A stretch of DNA of 26,963 nucleotides from NCBI RefSeq assembly GCF_035695185.1, contig NZ_DASSES010000111.1, forward strand, positions 1-26,963, in the 5' to 3' direction. The stretch comes from Frateuria_A sp035695185 (lineage in GTDB: Bacteria > Pseudomonadota > Gammaproteobacteria > Xanthomonadales > Rhodanobacteraceae). The translations under genes were made by a program, and so were the position numbers. Shown here in pieces: positions 14,266-21,517 of the stretch. Numbering within the stretch: position 1 is the first letter of the stretch; the number at the start of each line of letters is the position of its first letter. The notes beneath the pieces are model-generated. The model worked only from the letters and a program-made list of their open reading frames with translations. It searched no databases and was not told the DNA's origin.

Positions 14266-14590
14266 GATGGGTCCTTGTGTCGTCTGCGGAAGGGAGACGA
14301 CCGGCAGGGGCACCGGCCGCGAGGGTTCCCCGGGGCCGCAAGAACCGTGCCCCGGGCTGCATCGCGGGTTGCGGGGCGCCCCACGCGTCAGGGGCCGCAA
14401 GATTTGCTCGCGGCTGCAACATTTGCAGCGAGGGGCCCGCTTTGCTCCCTCTCTTCTCCGGGAGAAGGCCGGGATGAGGGGCCGGGGCTCGCAGAGGGTA
14501 CGCACGAGCCGCGCCCGTTGCCGCGATGTCGCTGGAGCGGCCCCTCACCCAAACCCCCTCTCCGGAAGGAAGAGGGGCGTTGGGGTGCGC
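14266..14590. repeat. Repeat-rich 325-nt spacer between AAA ATPase and Mn-catalase genes
   Basis: No gene is seen here. The left part, upstream of the Mn-catalase, has a 12-bp direct repeat GGGGCCGCAAGA (14332-14343 and 14391-14402) and a hairpin GCTGCAA/TTGCAGC (14413-14419/14423-14429). The right part has a CTTCTCC/GGAGAAG hairpin (14453-14467), then TGAGGGGCCG (14475-14484) inverted as CGGCCCCTCA (14538-14547), and CCTCTCC-type pyrimidine-rich edges facing each other. That layout matches the 'CCTCACCC...CCTCTCC' dispersed repeats common in xanthomonad intergenic regions, here as an inverted pair. Confidence 0.6.
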
Positions 14591-16063
14591 TCAGTCCGCC
14601 GGGACGCAGCGTTCGCGCGCCCATTGGCGCAACGCCTGCACCGGCTCGCGCATCAGCACCGACAGCGGCCGGGTCTGCTCCAGCGCGCGGCATAGCGCAG
14701 CCTGGTCCGGTGGCGCGCCACTGCCGGCGGTGTCGTACAGCGCGCTGACGATGGCCTGTTCGATCTCCGCGCCGGAGAAACCGTCGCTGGCGGCGGCGAG
14801 GGCAGGCAGGTCGAACGCCGCCGGATCGAGCCTGCGGCGTTCCAGGTGCAGCGCGAACACCGCCGCGCGCGCCGCGCGGGAGGGCAGGTCGACGAAGAAG
14901 ATCTCGTCGAAGCGGCCCTTGCGCAGCAGCTCGGCCGGCAGCTGGTCGACCGCGTTGGCGGTGGCGACGACGAACACCTTGGCCTTGCGTTCGGCCATCC
15001 AGGTGAGCAGGTAGCCGAGCACGCGGCGCGAGACGCCGCCGTCCTCGCCACCGCCGCCGGCCAGGCCCTTCTCGATCTCGTCGATCCACAGCACGCAGGG
15101 CGCCAGCAATTCCACGCTGGCCAGCGCCTCGCGCAGGTTCTTTTCGGTCTCGCCCTGGTACTTGTCGTACAACGTGCCGAAGTCCAGCCGCACCAGCGGT
15201 ACGCCGAAACCGCCGGCGGTGGCCTTGGCCGCCAGGCTCTTGCCGCAGCCCTGTACGCCCAGCAACAGTACGCCTCTGGGCGGATCGAGCGCCGGCTGCG
15301 GATCCAGGAACACCGCTCGGCGGCGCGTGATCCAGGCGTTGAGCCGGCTCACCCCGGCGACGTCGGCAAAACTCGCGGTGGCGTACTCGTAGTGCAGCAG
15401 CCCGGAACGGTTGAGCAGTTCGAACTTCGAACGCATCAGCTCCGGGATGTCGGCCGCACCCAGCGCGCCATCGTTGTAGATCAGCTTGCGCACGATGCGC
15501 CTGGCGTCGGGCGCCGACAGGCCGACCAGGTTGCGCACCAGCGTGCGCGCCGCCTCGCCGTCGACCTCCAGGCGGCGGCCCTGCTCACGCTGCCAGGCGG
15601 CCGCCTCGCCGCGCAGGATGCCGGCCAGTTCCTTCAGGTCCGGCAGCGCCAGCGGCACGCGCGTGGCCAGGGCTTCGAGCTCCTCGGGCAATGCGATCTT
15701 CGCGCCGACCAGTACCAGGGTGTGTGCCGCGCTCCTCTGCCGCTGCACGATTTCGCGCATCTGGCGCAGGCTCATGGCGTAGCGCAGGAACGGGTGGAAA
15801 TCGAACAACAGGTAGACGCCGCGCTCGGCGGCGGCGCGAATGGCATCGAGCGTGGCGCCGGCGTCCGGCGCCACCGGGTCGCCCGGCTGCGCGAAGTCCA
15901 GCCGGCCCAGGCCCTCGGTCAGCGTCCAGCGCCACAGCGGTCGCAGCGACCGGGCGATGACGTGGCGGAAGCACTCGATCACCCGCTGTTCGTCGACGGT
16001 CTCGATCACCAGCAACGGCGTGGCCGCGCGGACCAGGGTGGCCAGGTCGTCCAGTTCGCTCAT
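14591..16063 (-). CDS. Ycf46-like AAA+ ATPase
   Basis: The 490-aa protein has an N-terminal domain (about 1-220) without known catalytic motifs, beginning 'MSELDDLATLVRAATPLLVI', and a AAA+ module with Walker A 'GVQGCGKS' (269-276), Walker B 'VLWIDE' (324-329), sensor-1 Asn370 ('VVATANAVDQLP') and the arginine-finger region 'LLRKGRFDEIFFVDLP' (Arg384). The FtsH-type pore loop region is present, but there is no M41 zinc protease domain, which fits the Ycf46 group. Members of this group are poorly characterised; a cyanobacterial Ycf46 has been linked to CO2-response phenotypes. It is cytosolic. It is divergent from the sugar dehydrogenase gene. The start ATG at 16063 is preceded by a GAGGGG purine run on the minus strand. 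Confidence 0.9.
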   Translation of the reverse strand: MSELDDLATLVRAATPLLVIETVDEQRVIECFRHVIARSLRPLWRWTLTEGLGRLDFAQPGDPVAPDAGATLDAIRAAAERGVYLLFDFHPFLRYAMSLRQMREIVQRQRSAAHTLVLVGAKIALPEELEALATRVPLALPDLKELAGILRGEAAAWQREQGRRLEVDGEAARTLVRNLVGLSAPDARRIVRKLIYNDGALGAADIPELMRSKFELLNRSGLLHYEYATASFADVAGVSRLNAWITRRRAVFLDPQPALDPPRGVLLLGVQGCGKSLAAKATAGGFGVPLVRLDFGTLYDKYQGETEKNLREALASVELLAPCVLWIDEIEKGLAGGGGEDGGVSRRVLGYLLTWMAERKAKVFVVATANAVDQLPAELLRKGRFDEIFFVDLPSRAARAAVFALHLERRRLDPAAFDLPALAAASDGFSGAEIEQAIVSALYDTAGSGAPPDQAALCRALEQTRPLSVLMREPVQALRQWARERCVPAD

Positions 16064-16166
16064 GCATCCCCCTCGTGATGCGCGTACGGTAGCAGCAGCG
16101 GCCTCGTCCTTCCCGGCTTCACGGCTCCGGCGCTACGCTGGCGGTTCCGCCGCAAGGAGAGCCGTC

Positions 16167-17255
16167 ATGCGACTGCCGTTCGTCCTGCTGCTCGCATTGT
16201 CCGCCGCGCCCGCCTGGGCCGCGCCGTCAGTGGACAGGCTGATCCTGCCCAGGGGCTTCCACATCGCCGTCTACTCCGATCAGGTGCCGCAGGCGCGCGA
16301 GCTGGCCCTGGGCGCGAAGGGCACCGTGTTCGTCGGCTCGATGGACGCCGGCAAGGTCTATGCACTGACCGATGCCGACCACGATGGCCGCGCGGAGAAG
16401 GTGCGCGTGGTCGCCAGCGGCCTGCAGCTGCCGGTCGGCGTCGCCTTCCACCAGGGCGACCTGTACGTGTCGGCGGTCAGCCGCATCCTGGTGCTGCGCG
16501 ACATCGAGGACCACCTGGACGACCCGCCCAAGCCCGAACTGGTCTACGGCAAGTTCCCGACCGAGACGCACCACGGCTGGAAGTTCATCGCCTTCGGCCC
16601 GGACGACAAGCTGTACGTGCCGATCGGCGCGCCGTGCAATCTGTGCGACAGGGACAAGGCCTACGCCAAGCTGACCCGCATGAATCCGGACGGCACCGGC
16701 CTCACCGACGTCGCCTACGGGATCCGCAACACGGTCGGCTTCGACTGGCAGCCGTCCACCGGCAAGTTGTGGTTCACCGACAACGGCCGTGACCTGCTCG
16801 GCGACGACGTGCCCAGCGACGAGCTCGATCGCCTCGACCACGTCGGCCAGCATTTCGGCTATCCGTACTGCCACCAGGGCGACATCGTCGACCCGGAATT
16901 CGGCAAGGGCCATACCTGCAGGGACTACGCGCCGCCGGTGCTCAAGCTGGGCGCGCACGTGGCCTCGCTGGGCCTGCGCTTCTACACCGGCAAGCAGTTT
17001 CCCGCGCGCTACCACGGCGCCATCTTCGTCGCCGAACACGGCTCGTGGAACCGCACGAAGAAGTCCGGCTACCGCGTCATGGCCGTGCGGCTGGACGGCG
17101 GCAAGGTCGCGTCCTACGAGCCCTTCATCACCGGGTTCGAGCAGAACGAGCAGGCGTGGGGCCGTCCGGTGGACGTGCAACCCTTGCCTGACGGCAGCCT
17201 GCTGGTGAGCGATGACACGGCCGGGGCGGTGTATCGCGTGACCTACGGGCGCTGA
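16167..17255 (+). CDS. Periplasmic PQQ-dependent sugar (sorbosone-type) dehydrogenase
   Basis: The 362-aa protein has a signal peptide (MRLPFVLLLALSAAPAWA, cut before APSVD) and a six-bladed beta-propeller of the sorbosone/glucose dehydrogenase family: 'LPRGFHIAVYS', 'QLPVGVAFHQGDLYVS', 'HHGWKFIAFGPDDKLYV', 'AYGIRNTVGFDWQP', 'WFTDNGRDLLGDD', 'GQHFGYPYCHQG' and 'FVAEHGSWNRTK'. Such enzymes oxidise aldoses or related alcohols, passing electrons to the respiratory chain; PQQ dependence is known for the family but is not visible here. The start ATG at 16167 has SD AAGGAG 6-11 nt upstream; the open frame extending further upstream overlaps the AAA gene antisense. Confidence 0.92.
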   Translation: MRLPFVLLLALSAAPAWAAPSVDRLILPRGFHIAVYSDQVPQARELALGAKGTVFVGSMDAGKVYALTDADHDGRAEKVRVVASGLQLPVGVAFHQGDLYVSAVSRILVLRDIEDHLDDPPKPELVYGKFPTETHHGWKFIAFGPDDKLYVPIGAPCNLCDRDKAYAKLTRMNPDGTGLTDVAYGIRNTVGFDWQPSTGKLWFTDNGRDLLGDDVPSDELDRLDHVGQHFGYPYCHQGDIVDPEFGKGHTCRDYAPPVLKLGAHVASLGLRFYTGKQFPARYHGAIFVAEHGSWNRTKKSGYRVMAVRLDGGKVASYEPFITGFEQNEQAWGRPVDVQPLPDGSLLVSDDTAGAVYRVTYGR

Positions 17256-17261
17256 CGCCTT

Positions 17262-17289
17262 GCGCCCGCTCCCGGCCAGGGAGGGGCGC
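17262..17289. terminator. GC-rich hairpin between sugar dehydrogenase and PEBP genes
   Basis: GCGCCC-g-CTCCC (17262-17273) pairs with GGGAG-GGGCGC (17279-17289) around the loop GGCCA, giving eleven pairs with one bulged G. It lies 6 nt after the dehydrogenase stop and 27 nt before the next start. No T-run is seen, so it may act as a partial terminator or an RNA stabiliser. Confidence 0.45.
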
Positions 17290-17316
17290 CACCCTTGGAC
17301 GCCGAAGGAGAAACCC

Positions 17317-17937
17317 ATGCAACTTCGCAGCAACGATTTCCAGGACGGCCAGCCGATCCCGCGCGAGTGCGCGTTCGGCAAGCCGGGCGACCCGATCGCC
17401 TTGTCCGACAACCGCAATCCGCACCTGGCCTGGCGCGATGCGCCACCGGGTACGCGGTCGTTCGTGCTGACCTGCATCGATGGCGACGCGCCCAGCCGCG
17501 GCGACGACGTCAACCAGGAAGGCCGCACGGTCAGCCGCGAGCTGCCGCGCACCGACTTTGTGCACTGGCTGATGGCCGACATCCCAGCCGAGTGCGGGGA
17601 GCTCGGCAACGGCGCGTGCTGCGACGGTGTCACGCCGCACGGCAAGCGCGCGCCGGCCGGCCCGCCCGGCAGCCATCAGGGCGAGAACGACTACAGCGGC
17701 TGGTTTGCCTCCGATCCGGACATGGCCGGGACCTTCCTCGGCTACGACGGCCCGTGCCCGCCCTGGAACGATGCGCGCGTGCATCGCTACCGCTTCGAAC
17801 TGCACGCGCTGGACGTTCCCAGCCTCGGCCTTGCGCCCGGCTTCGGGCTCGACCAGCTGCGCCAGGCGATGGACGGCCACGTGCTGGCCACCGCCACGCT
17901 GACCGGTACCTACGCGATCAACCCGGACGCGAAGTGA
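17317..17937 (+). CDS. YbhB/YbcL-type PEBP (Raf kinase inhibitor-like) protein
   Basis: The 206-aa protein belongs to the phosphatidylethanolamine-binding family: 'MQLRSNDFQDGQPIPRECAF', 'LSDNRNPHLAWRDAPPGTRS', the anion-pocket block 'TCIDGDAPSR' (D-x-D-x-P), 'VHWLMADIP' and 'GSHQGENDYSGW'. Bacterial members bind small anionic ligands; no enzymatic role is established. It is longer than YbhB (158 aa) because of loops such as 'RELPRTD' and 'FASDPDMAGTFLGYDG'. The ATG at 17317 is chosen for SD AAGGAG; an upstream in-frame extension to 17260 would run through the hairpin. No signal peptide is seen. Confidence 0.9.
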   Translation: MQLRSNDFQDGQPIPRECAFGKPGDPIALSDNRNPHLAWRDAPPGTRSFVLTCIDGDAPSRGDDVNQEGRTVSRELPRTDFVHWLMADIPAECGELGNGACCDGVTPHGKRAPAGPPGSHQGENDYSGWFASDPDMAGTFLGYDGPCPPWNDARVHRYRFELHALDVPSLGLAPGFGLDQLRQAMDGHVLATATLTGTYAINPDAK

Positions 17938-18064
17938 ATGGAGGGCGCACTGGCACGCGCCTCTTCACATGCAGATGGCAGCCCCTGTGGATGAATGGCC
18001 TGCGTCGGGCCCGCCAGGCCGGCCCCGCGAAAGGGGATCGTCTCTCACCCATGAGGAAGCCGTC

Positions 18065-18220
18065 ATGCTGCATTACGCCATCGTCTTTCTGGTCATCGCC
18101 ATCATTGCCGCCATTCTCGGTTTCGGCGGCATCGCCGGCGCGGCCGCGGGCATCGCGAAGATCCTGTTCGTCATCTTCCTGATTCTGGCGATCATCGCCT
18201 TCTTCCGTCGCGCCAGCTGA
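18065..18220 (+). CDS. DUF1328/UPF0391 small membrane protein (YtjA-like)
   Basis: The 51-aa protein is almost entirely two hydrophobic helices: 'MLHYAIVFLVIAIIAAILGF', 'GGIAGAAAGIAKILFVIFLI' and 'LAIIAFFRRAS'. This matches UPF0391/YtjA in length and sequence. The family is frequently stress-induced, but its function is unknown. The ATG at 18065 has GAGGAAG upstream; a longer in-frame ORF starting at 17969 has no membrane-protein character and is not used. It is the first gene of the envelope-stress cluster ending at 20602. Confidence 0.93.
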   Translation: MLHYAIVFLVIAIIAAILGFGGIAGAAAGIAKILFVIFLILAIIAFFRRAS

Positions 18221-18256
18221 GGCGGCGGAGCCGTCACCATCCACCGGGAGAACGCC

Positions 18257-18700
18257 ATGACCAATCCGATCCAGAGCTCCTCCACCCCGCGCGACCCCGG
18301 CCTGAATCCCGCGGCGCCCAACCCGGCCATGGCCGACCCGCACGCGACCGAGCCGCTGGACACCGCGAAGGCGCATTCGCGTATCGACCAGGGCGCCGAA
18401 CGCGTCAAGCAGGCCACTACCGAGGCCGTGACCCGGACCAAGCAGGCGGTCAACGCCACCGCCGACCGGGTCGAGGCGGGCGTCCATCACGCGACCGACC
18501 GGACCGCCGATGCCGCCCACCGTGCCAGCGACAAGGCCGCGGACCTGAGCGAGCGTGGCCGCCAGCTGCGTGACGACACCATGGACAAGGCCGACGCCTG
18601 GATGGCGCAGGCGCGCGACTACGTGCGCGAGAAGCCGATGCAGTCGATTGCCATCGCCGTGGGCGCCGGCTGGCTGCTGGGCCGGATCCTGCGCCGCTGA
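18257..18700 (+). CDS. DUF883/ElaB-YqjD-like tail-anchored stress protein
   Basis: The 147-aa protein has a disordered, Pro/Ala-rich N-terminus, a central Ala/Lys/Thr/Asp-rich amphipathic helix with heptad character (about 35-105: 'RVKQATTEAVTRTKQAVNAT', 'AADLSERGRQLRDDTMDKAD') and the C-terminal DUF883 motif 'YVREKPMQSIAIAVGAGWLL' with 'GRILRR', a tail anchor. E. coli ElaB/YqjD are inner-membrane, RpoS-regulated and YqjD binds ribosomes; the role here is inferred from that. SD GGGAG lies 7 nt before the ATG. The gap to the preceding gene is 36 nt. Confidence 0.85.
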   Translation: MTNPIQSSSTPRDPGLNPAAPNPAMADPHATEPLDTAKAHSRIDQGAERVKQATTEAVTRTKQAVNATADRVEAGVHHATDRTADAAHRASDKAADLSERGRQLRDDTMDKADAWMAQARDYVREKPMQSIAIAVGAGWLLGRILRR

Positions 18701-18723
18701 CCCGACGCCGACGAGTGCCAGGG

Positions 18724-19173
18724 ATGCCAGAGGCCGAACATGTGACCACCGACGACGGCGCCGCCCCGGCGGCGCCGCCGTCCGGCGTGCTTGCCGAACT
18801 GGCCGGGCTGGGCCGCGCCATCAAGGAGCTGTTCGGCGCGCAGCTGGAGCTGCTCTCGGCCGAGGTCGGGCTGGCGCGCAGCGCGCTCTCATGGATGCTG
18901 CTGGCGGGGCTGGCCGCGACCGTGGCCGGCGTGGGCCTCGGGCTGACCCTGCTGGCGCTGGTCGGCGTGCTGCTGGCCAAGTGGTTCGCCTCCTGGGTCT
19001 GGGCGCTGGTCGCCCTGGCCGTGCTGCAACTGGTGTTCATGCTGGCGGCCATCCTGTTTTTCAGGCGCTGCATGCACTGGATGAGCCTTCCTGCCACGCG
19101 CACCGAGTGGGGTGCGATGATGCGCGAAACGCGGGCACGGGCCCGCCGGCTGGAACGGGAGGACGCGGCATGA
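18724..19173 (+). CDS. YqjE-like (phage-holin-family/DUF1469) membrane protein
   Basis: About 149 aa. After a short polar N-terminus comes 'ELAGLGRAIKELFGAQLELL' (typical YqjE amphipathic helix), then two membrane helices ('WMLLAGLAATVAGVGLGLTL' and 'WALVALAVLQLVFMLAAILF') and a basic tail 'RARARRLERED'. YqjE is encoded with YqjD in many proteobacteria, supporting the assignment. The start is uncertain: ATG 18724, an upstream GTG at 18715, or GTG 18742, which has an AGAGG ahead of it. The stop TGA overlaps the next ATG (ATGA at 19170-19173). Confidence 0.85.
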   Translation: MPEAEHVTTDDGAAPAAPPSGVLAELAGLGRAIKELFGAQLELLSAEVGLARSALSWMLLAGLAATVAGVGLGLTLLALVGVLLAKWFASWVWALVALAVLQLVFMLAAILFFRRCMHWMSLPATRTEWGAMMRETRARARRLEREDAA

Positions 19174-19466
19174 GCATGTTCGGCGAGCACGCGCGGGTAC
19201 GCGACGCGCAGCGGCGGATGCGCGAGGCGCGCCATGCGGTGGCGCTGCCGGCCTCGGCACTGCTGGCGCGGGGCGAGCGGCATCCGTTCGTGGTCCTGGG
19301 TGCCGCCGCCGCGGGCGGCTTCCTGCTCGGGCGTTCCGACGCCAAGCCGCTGCACCTGCCCGGCATGGGCCATCTGATCGGGACGCTGATGAGCGAGGCC
19401 ACCACCATCGGCGCCAGCTTCCTGGCCGCGCACACCGCCGCGCAGAGCGCCGCCGAGGACGCATGA
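19170..19466 (+). CDS. Small orphan protein of the YqjD/YqjE cluster, 98 aa
   Basis: I do not recognise a named domain. The protein begins with a charged amphipathic stretch ('VRDAQRRMREARHAV'), followed by 'HPFVVLGAAAAGGFLLGRSD', which resembles the C-terminal glycine-rich anchor of DUF883 proteins, then a second weakly hydrophobic segment. The position corresponds to where enterobacteria carry YqjK. Its start overlaps the YqjE stop and its stop overlaps the transporter start (ATGA both times), so coupling across the four genes is likely. Confidence 0.7.
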   Translation: MSMFGEHARVRDAQRRMREARHAVALPASALLARGERHPFVVLGAAAAGGFLLGRSDAKPLHLPGMGHLIGTLMSEATTIGASFLAAHTAAQSAAEDA

Positions 19467-20602
19467 ACGGCCCCGACCCGACGACCGCGCCGGCTGCGGT
19501 CGACGCGGCGGCGAGTGTGCGGTCGCCGGTCGCCGGCTCGCCGCAGCTGCGCTTCGCGCGCAGCCTGCGCCGGCACCTGCTGGCGGTGCGGGTGGTACTC
19601 AACGCGCTGCTGGTGCTCGCGCTGCTGTACACCGTCACGGTCGCCCGCGTACTGCTGATTCCCCTGGTGCTGGCCGCGTTCATCGGGCTGGCACTCAATC
19701 CGATCGTGGCGTCCGGGGCGCGCCACCGGCTGCCGCGCTGGTTCACCGCCAGCGTGCTGGTGCTCGCCCTGCTGACCGGCCTGGGCGCGGGCGTCGGCGC
19801 GCTGGCGCAGCCGGCGCTGGGCTGGTTCCACGGCGCACCGGCGGCGATCCGCAGCTTCGTGCCCAAGCTGCGCAGCGTCACCAAGCCGCTGGAGGCGGCC
19901 AACCGCGCCACCCAGTCGCTGGTCGGCGGCCCGCTGCGCGCGGCGCCGTCGCAACCGTCGACCATGGCGATCTCCGCCTGGGACGTGGTGTCGACCGCAC
20001 CCAAGGTGCTGGCCGCGGTGCTGACCGTGGTGCTGCTGGTGTTCTTCTTCCTGGTCTACGGCGATTCGCTGCTGCGACGGCTGGTCGAGATCTCGCCCGG
20101 GTTCGCGTACAAGCGGCACGCGGTGGAGATCGTGCGCAGCATCCAGATCGAGGTGTCGCGCTACCTGCTCACCGCGCTGCTGATCAACGCCAGTCTCGGC
20201 GCACTGACTACGCTGATGCTGTGGCTGTACCACATGCCCGATCCGCTGCTGTGGGGCGCGGTGGCGATGACCGCCAACTTCATTCCCTACGTCGGCGCGA
20301 TCACCACCACGATCGTGCTGGGGTTGGTCGGCATGATCCACTCGCACGACCTCGGCACCGCGCTGCTGCCGGCGCTGACCTTCGCCGGCATGACTGCGAT
20401 CGAGGGCAACCTGATCACGCCGATGATCCAGGGCCACCGGATGCGTTTATCACCCATCGCGATCCTGATCTGGCTGCTGGTGTGGGGCTGGCTGTGGGGC
20501 ATCCCCGGTGCGCTGCTGGCGGTGCCGATGCTCACCAGCGCCAAGCTGATCACCGAACGCGTGCGCGGCTGGGGCTGGTTCGCGGTGATGGTGCAGCGCT
20601 GA
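19463..20602 (+). CDS. AI-2E/PerM family transporter
   Basis: The 379-aa inner-membrane protein has a long polar N-terminus (1-40), hydrophobic segments around 45-80, 95-118 and 180-200, and four or more near the C-terminus, including 'FIPYVGAITTTIVLGLVGMI', 'AIEGNLITPMIQGHRMRLSP' and 'WGWLWGIPGALLAVPMLTSA'. These blocks, notably E-G-N-x-I-T-P-x-x-x-G and W-G-x-x-x-x-x-P-L/A, are the AI-2E/PerM signature. Family members export autoinducer-2 or act as Na+/H+ antiporters, so the substrate here is open. It starts in the ATGA overlap. Its last 153 nt are overlapped antisense by the reading frame of the convergent PD40 gene. Confidence 0.92.
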   Translation: MNGPDPTTAPAAVDAAASVRSPVAGSPQLRFARSLRRHLLAVRVVLNALLVLALLYTVTVARVLLIPLVLAAFIGLALNPIVASGARHRLPRWFTASVLVLALLTGLGAGVGALAQPALGWFHGAPAAIRSFVPKLRSVTKPLEAANRATQSLVGGPLRAAPSQPSTMAISAWDVVSTAPKVLAAVLTVVLLVFFFLVYGDSLLRRLVEISPGFAYKRHAVEIVRSIQIEVSRYLLTALLINASLGALTTLMLWLYHMPDPLLWGAVAMTANFIPYVGAITTTIVLGLVGMIHSHDLGTALLPALTFAGMTAIEGNLITPMIQGHRMRLSPIAILIWLLVWGWLWGIPGALLAVPMLTSAKLITERVRGWGWFAVMVQR

Positions 20603-21517
20603 GCCGGCATCACCCGGTCCGGTGCCGTGCCGCTGCAGCCACGGCTGCAGCGAGAAGCGACGGATGCCCGATTGGCCGGTGACGTAGACCGTGTGCCCGT
20701 CGGGCGCGAGGTGGGCGCCCCAGGGCCGGTCACGGTTGATCGCCTCGCCCAGGTCGATCGGGCGGCTCCAGCGGCCGCCTTCGCGGAAGGCCAGGCAGAG
20801 GCGGCCGAGGCCGCCCTCGACCTTGCCGTAGTCGAACACGATGAACGATTCGTCCGGCGCCACGGCCGGGTCGTGCGTCGAGACCTGCGGATCGCCCAGG
20901 CCGGCCCGCTCGGGCGCGACGTAGCGGCCCCCGCGGTAGCGCGAGCGCCAGGTGTGCATGACCCGGGCCTTCGGATCGAAGCGCATGAAATAGAGCGTAC
21001 CGTCGGCAGCCAGGCTGGCGAAGTCGATGAATGCGTCGTCATTGATCACCGGCCCGAGCCAGACCGGTTCGCCCCAGCCGTCGCCCCGGCGATCGACCCG
21101 CCAGAGGTTGGAGCCGGGCGCGCGGCCGCCGGCGAAGTAGTCCTGCACCAGCGGCTGCCCGCCCGGCCGTACCGGTCGATCGGAATCGAACAGCAGGTAG
21201 CTGCCGTCCGGCGCCACCAGCGGATCCTGGTCGAACCAGTGGCCGGAAAACCCCGCGACCCGCGGCGCCGTCCAATGGCCGCCGACGCGATGCGACACCA
21301 GGATGGTCTTGTGCGTGCCTTCGCTGCGATCGAAGAACACGGTGGCGCCGTCCGGGGTGAAGGCCAGCGTGTCGTCGCTGTCGGCATGCAGGATGCCGCC
21401 CAGCGTGACCGGCCGCGGCGTGGCGCCAGCCGGCGTCCCGGCCTGCGCGGCGGCGGCGAAGAGCAATGCGGCGGCCAGGCAGATGCCGGCGGCGCGGGCG
21501 GTGACGGCGGCAGGCAT
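20450..21517 (-). CDS. Secreted PD40/TolB-like beta-propeller protein (copy 1), probably with lost stop
   Basis: The 355-aa ORF has a signal peptide ('AAGICLAAALLFAAAAQA') and five blade motifs: 'FTPDGATVFFDRS', 'VAPDGSYLLFDSDRPVRPGG', 'LAADGTLYFMRF', 'VAPDESFIVFDYG' and 'LAPDGHTVYVTGQ'. It shares 'SNLWRVDRRGDGWGEPV' and the end 'RFSLQPWLQRHG' with the paralogues at 22314, 23325 and 26453, which stop just after this point. Here the frame runs on for about 50 further residues of His/Ala/Pro-rich sequence ('HHHREPAPAAHAFGDQLGAG') that is antisense to the AI-2E gene. A TGA at 20612-20610 in another frame would be the natural end. It is probably periplasmic. Start codon and preceding stop share one base (TGATG). 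Confidence 0.82.
   Translation of the reverse strand: MPAAVTARAAGICLAAALLFAAAAQAGTPAGATPRPVTLGGILHADSDDTLAFTPDGATVFFDRSEGTHKTILVSHRVGGHWTAPRVAGFSGHWFDQDPLVAPDGSYLLFDSDRPVRPGGQPLVQDYFAGGRAPGSNLWRVDRRGDGWGEPVWLGPVINDDAFIDFASLAADGTLYFMRFDPKARVMHTWRSRYRGGRYVAPERAGLGDPQVSTHDPAVAPDESFIVFDYGKVEGGLGRLCLAFREGGRWSRPIDLGEAINRDRPWGAHLAPDGHTVYVTGQSGIRRFSLQPWLQRHGTGPGDAGSALHHHREPAPAAHAFGDQLGAGEHRHRQQRTGDAPQPAPHQQPDQDRDG

Noticed and set aside
14266..14505. N-terminal extension of the Mn-catalase frame
   Set aside because: It lies in the repeat-rich spacer, while ATG 14265 has an AAGGA SD and the conserved MFAHNK start.
14846..16078. 410-residue plus-strand open frame opposite the AAA ATPase
   Set aside because: The ATPase has Walker A, Walker B and sensor motifs on the minus strand; this frame shows none and is Gln/Arg/Ala biased.
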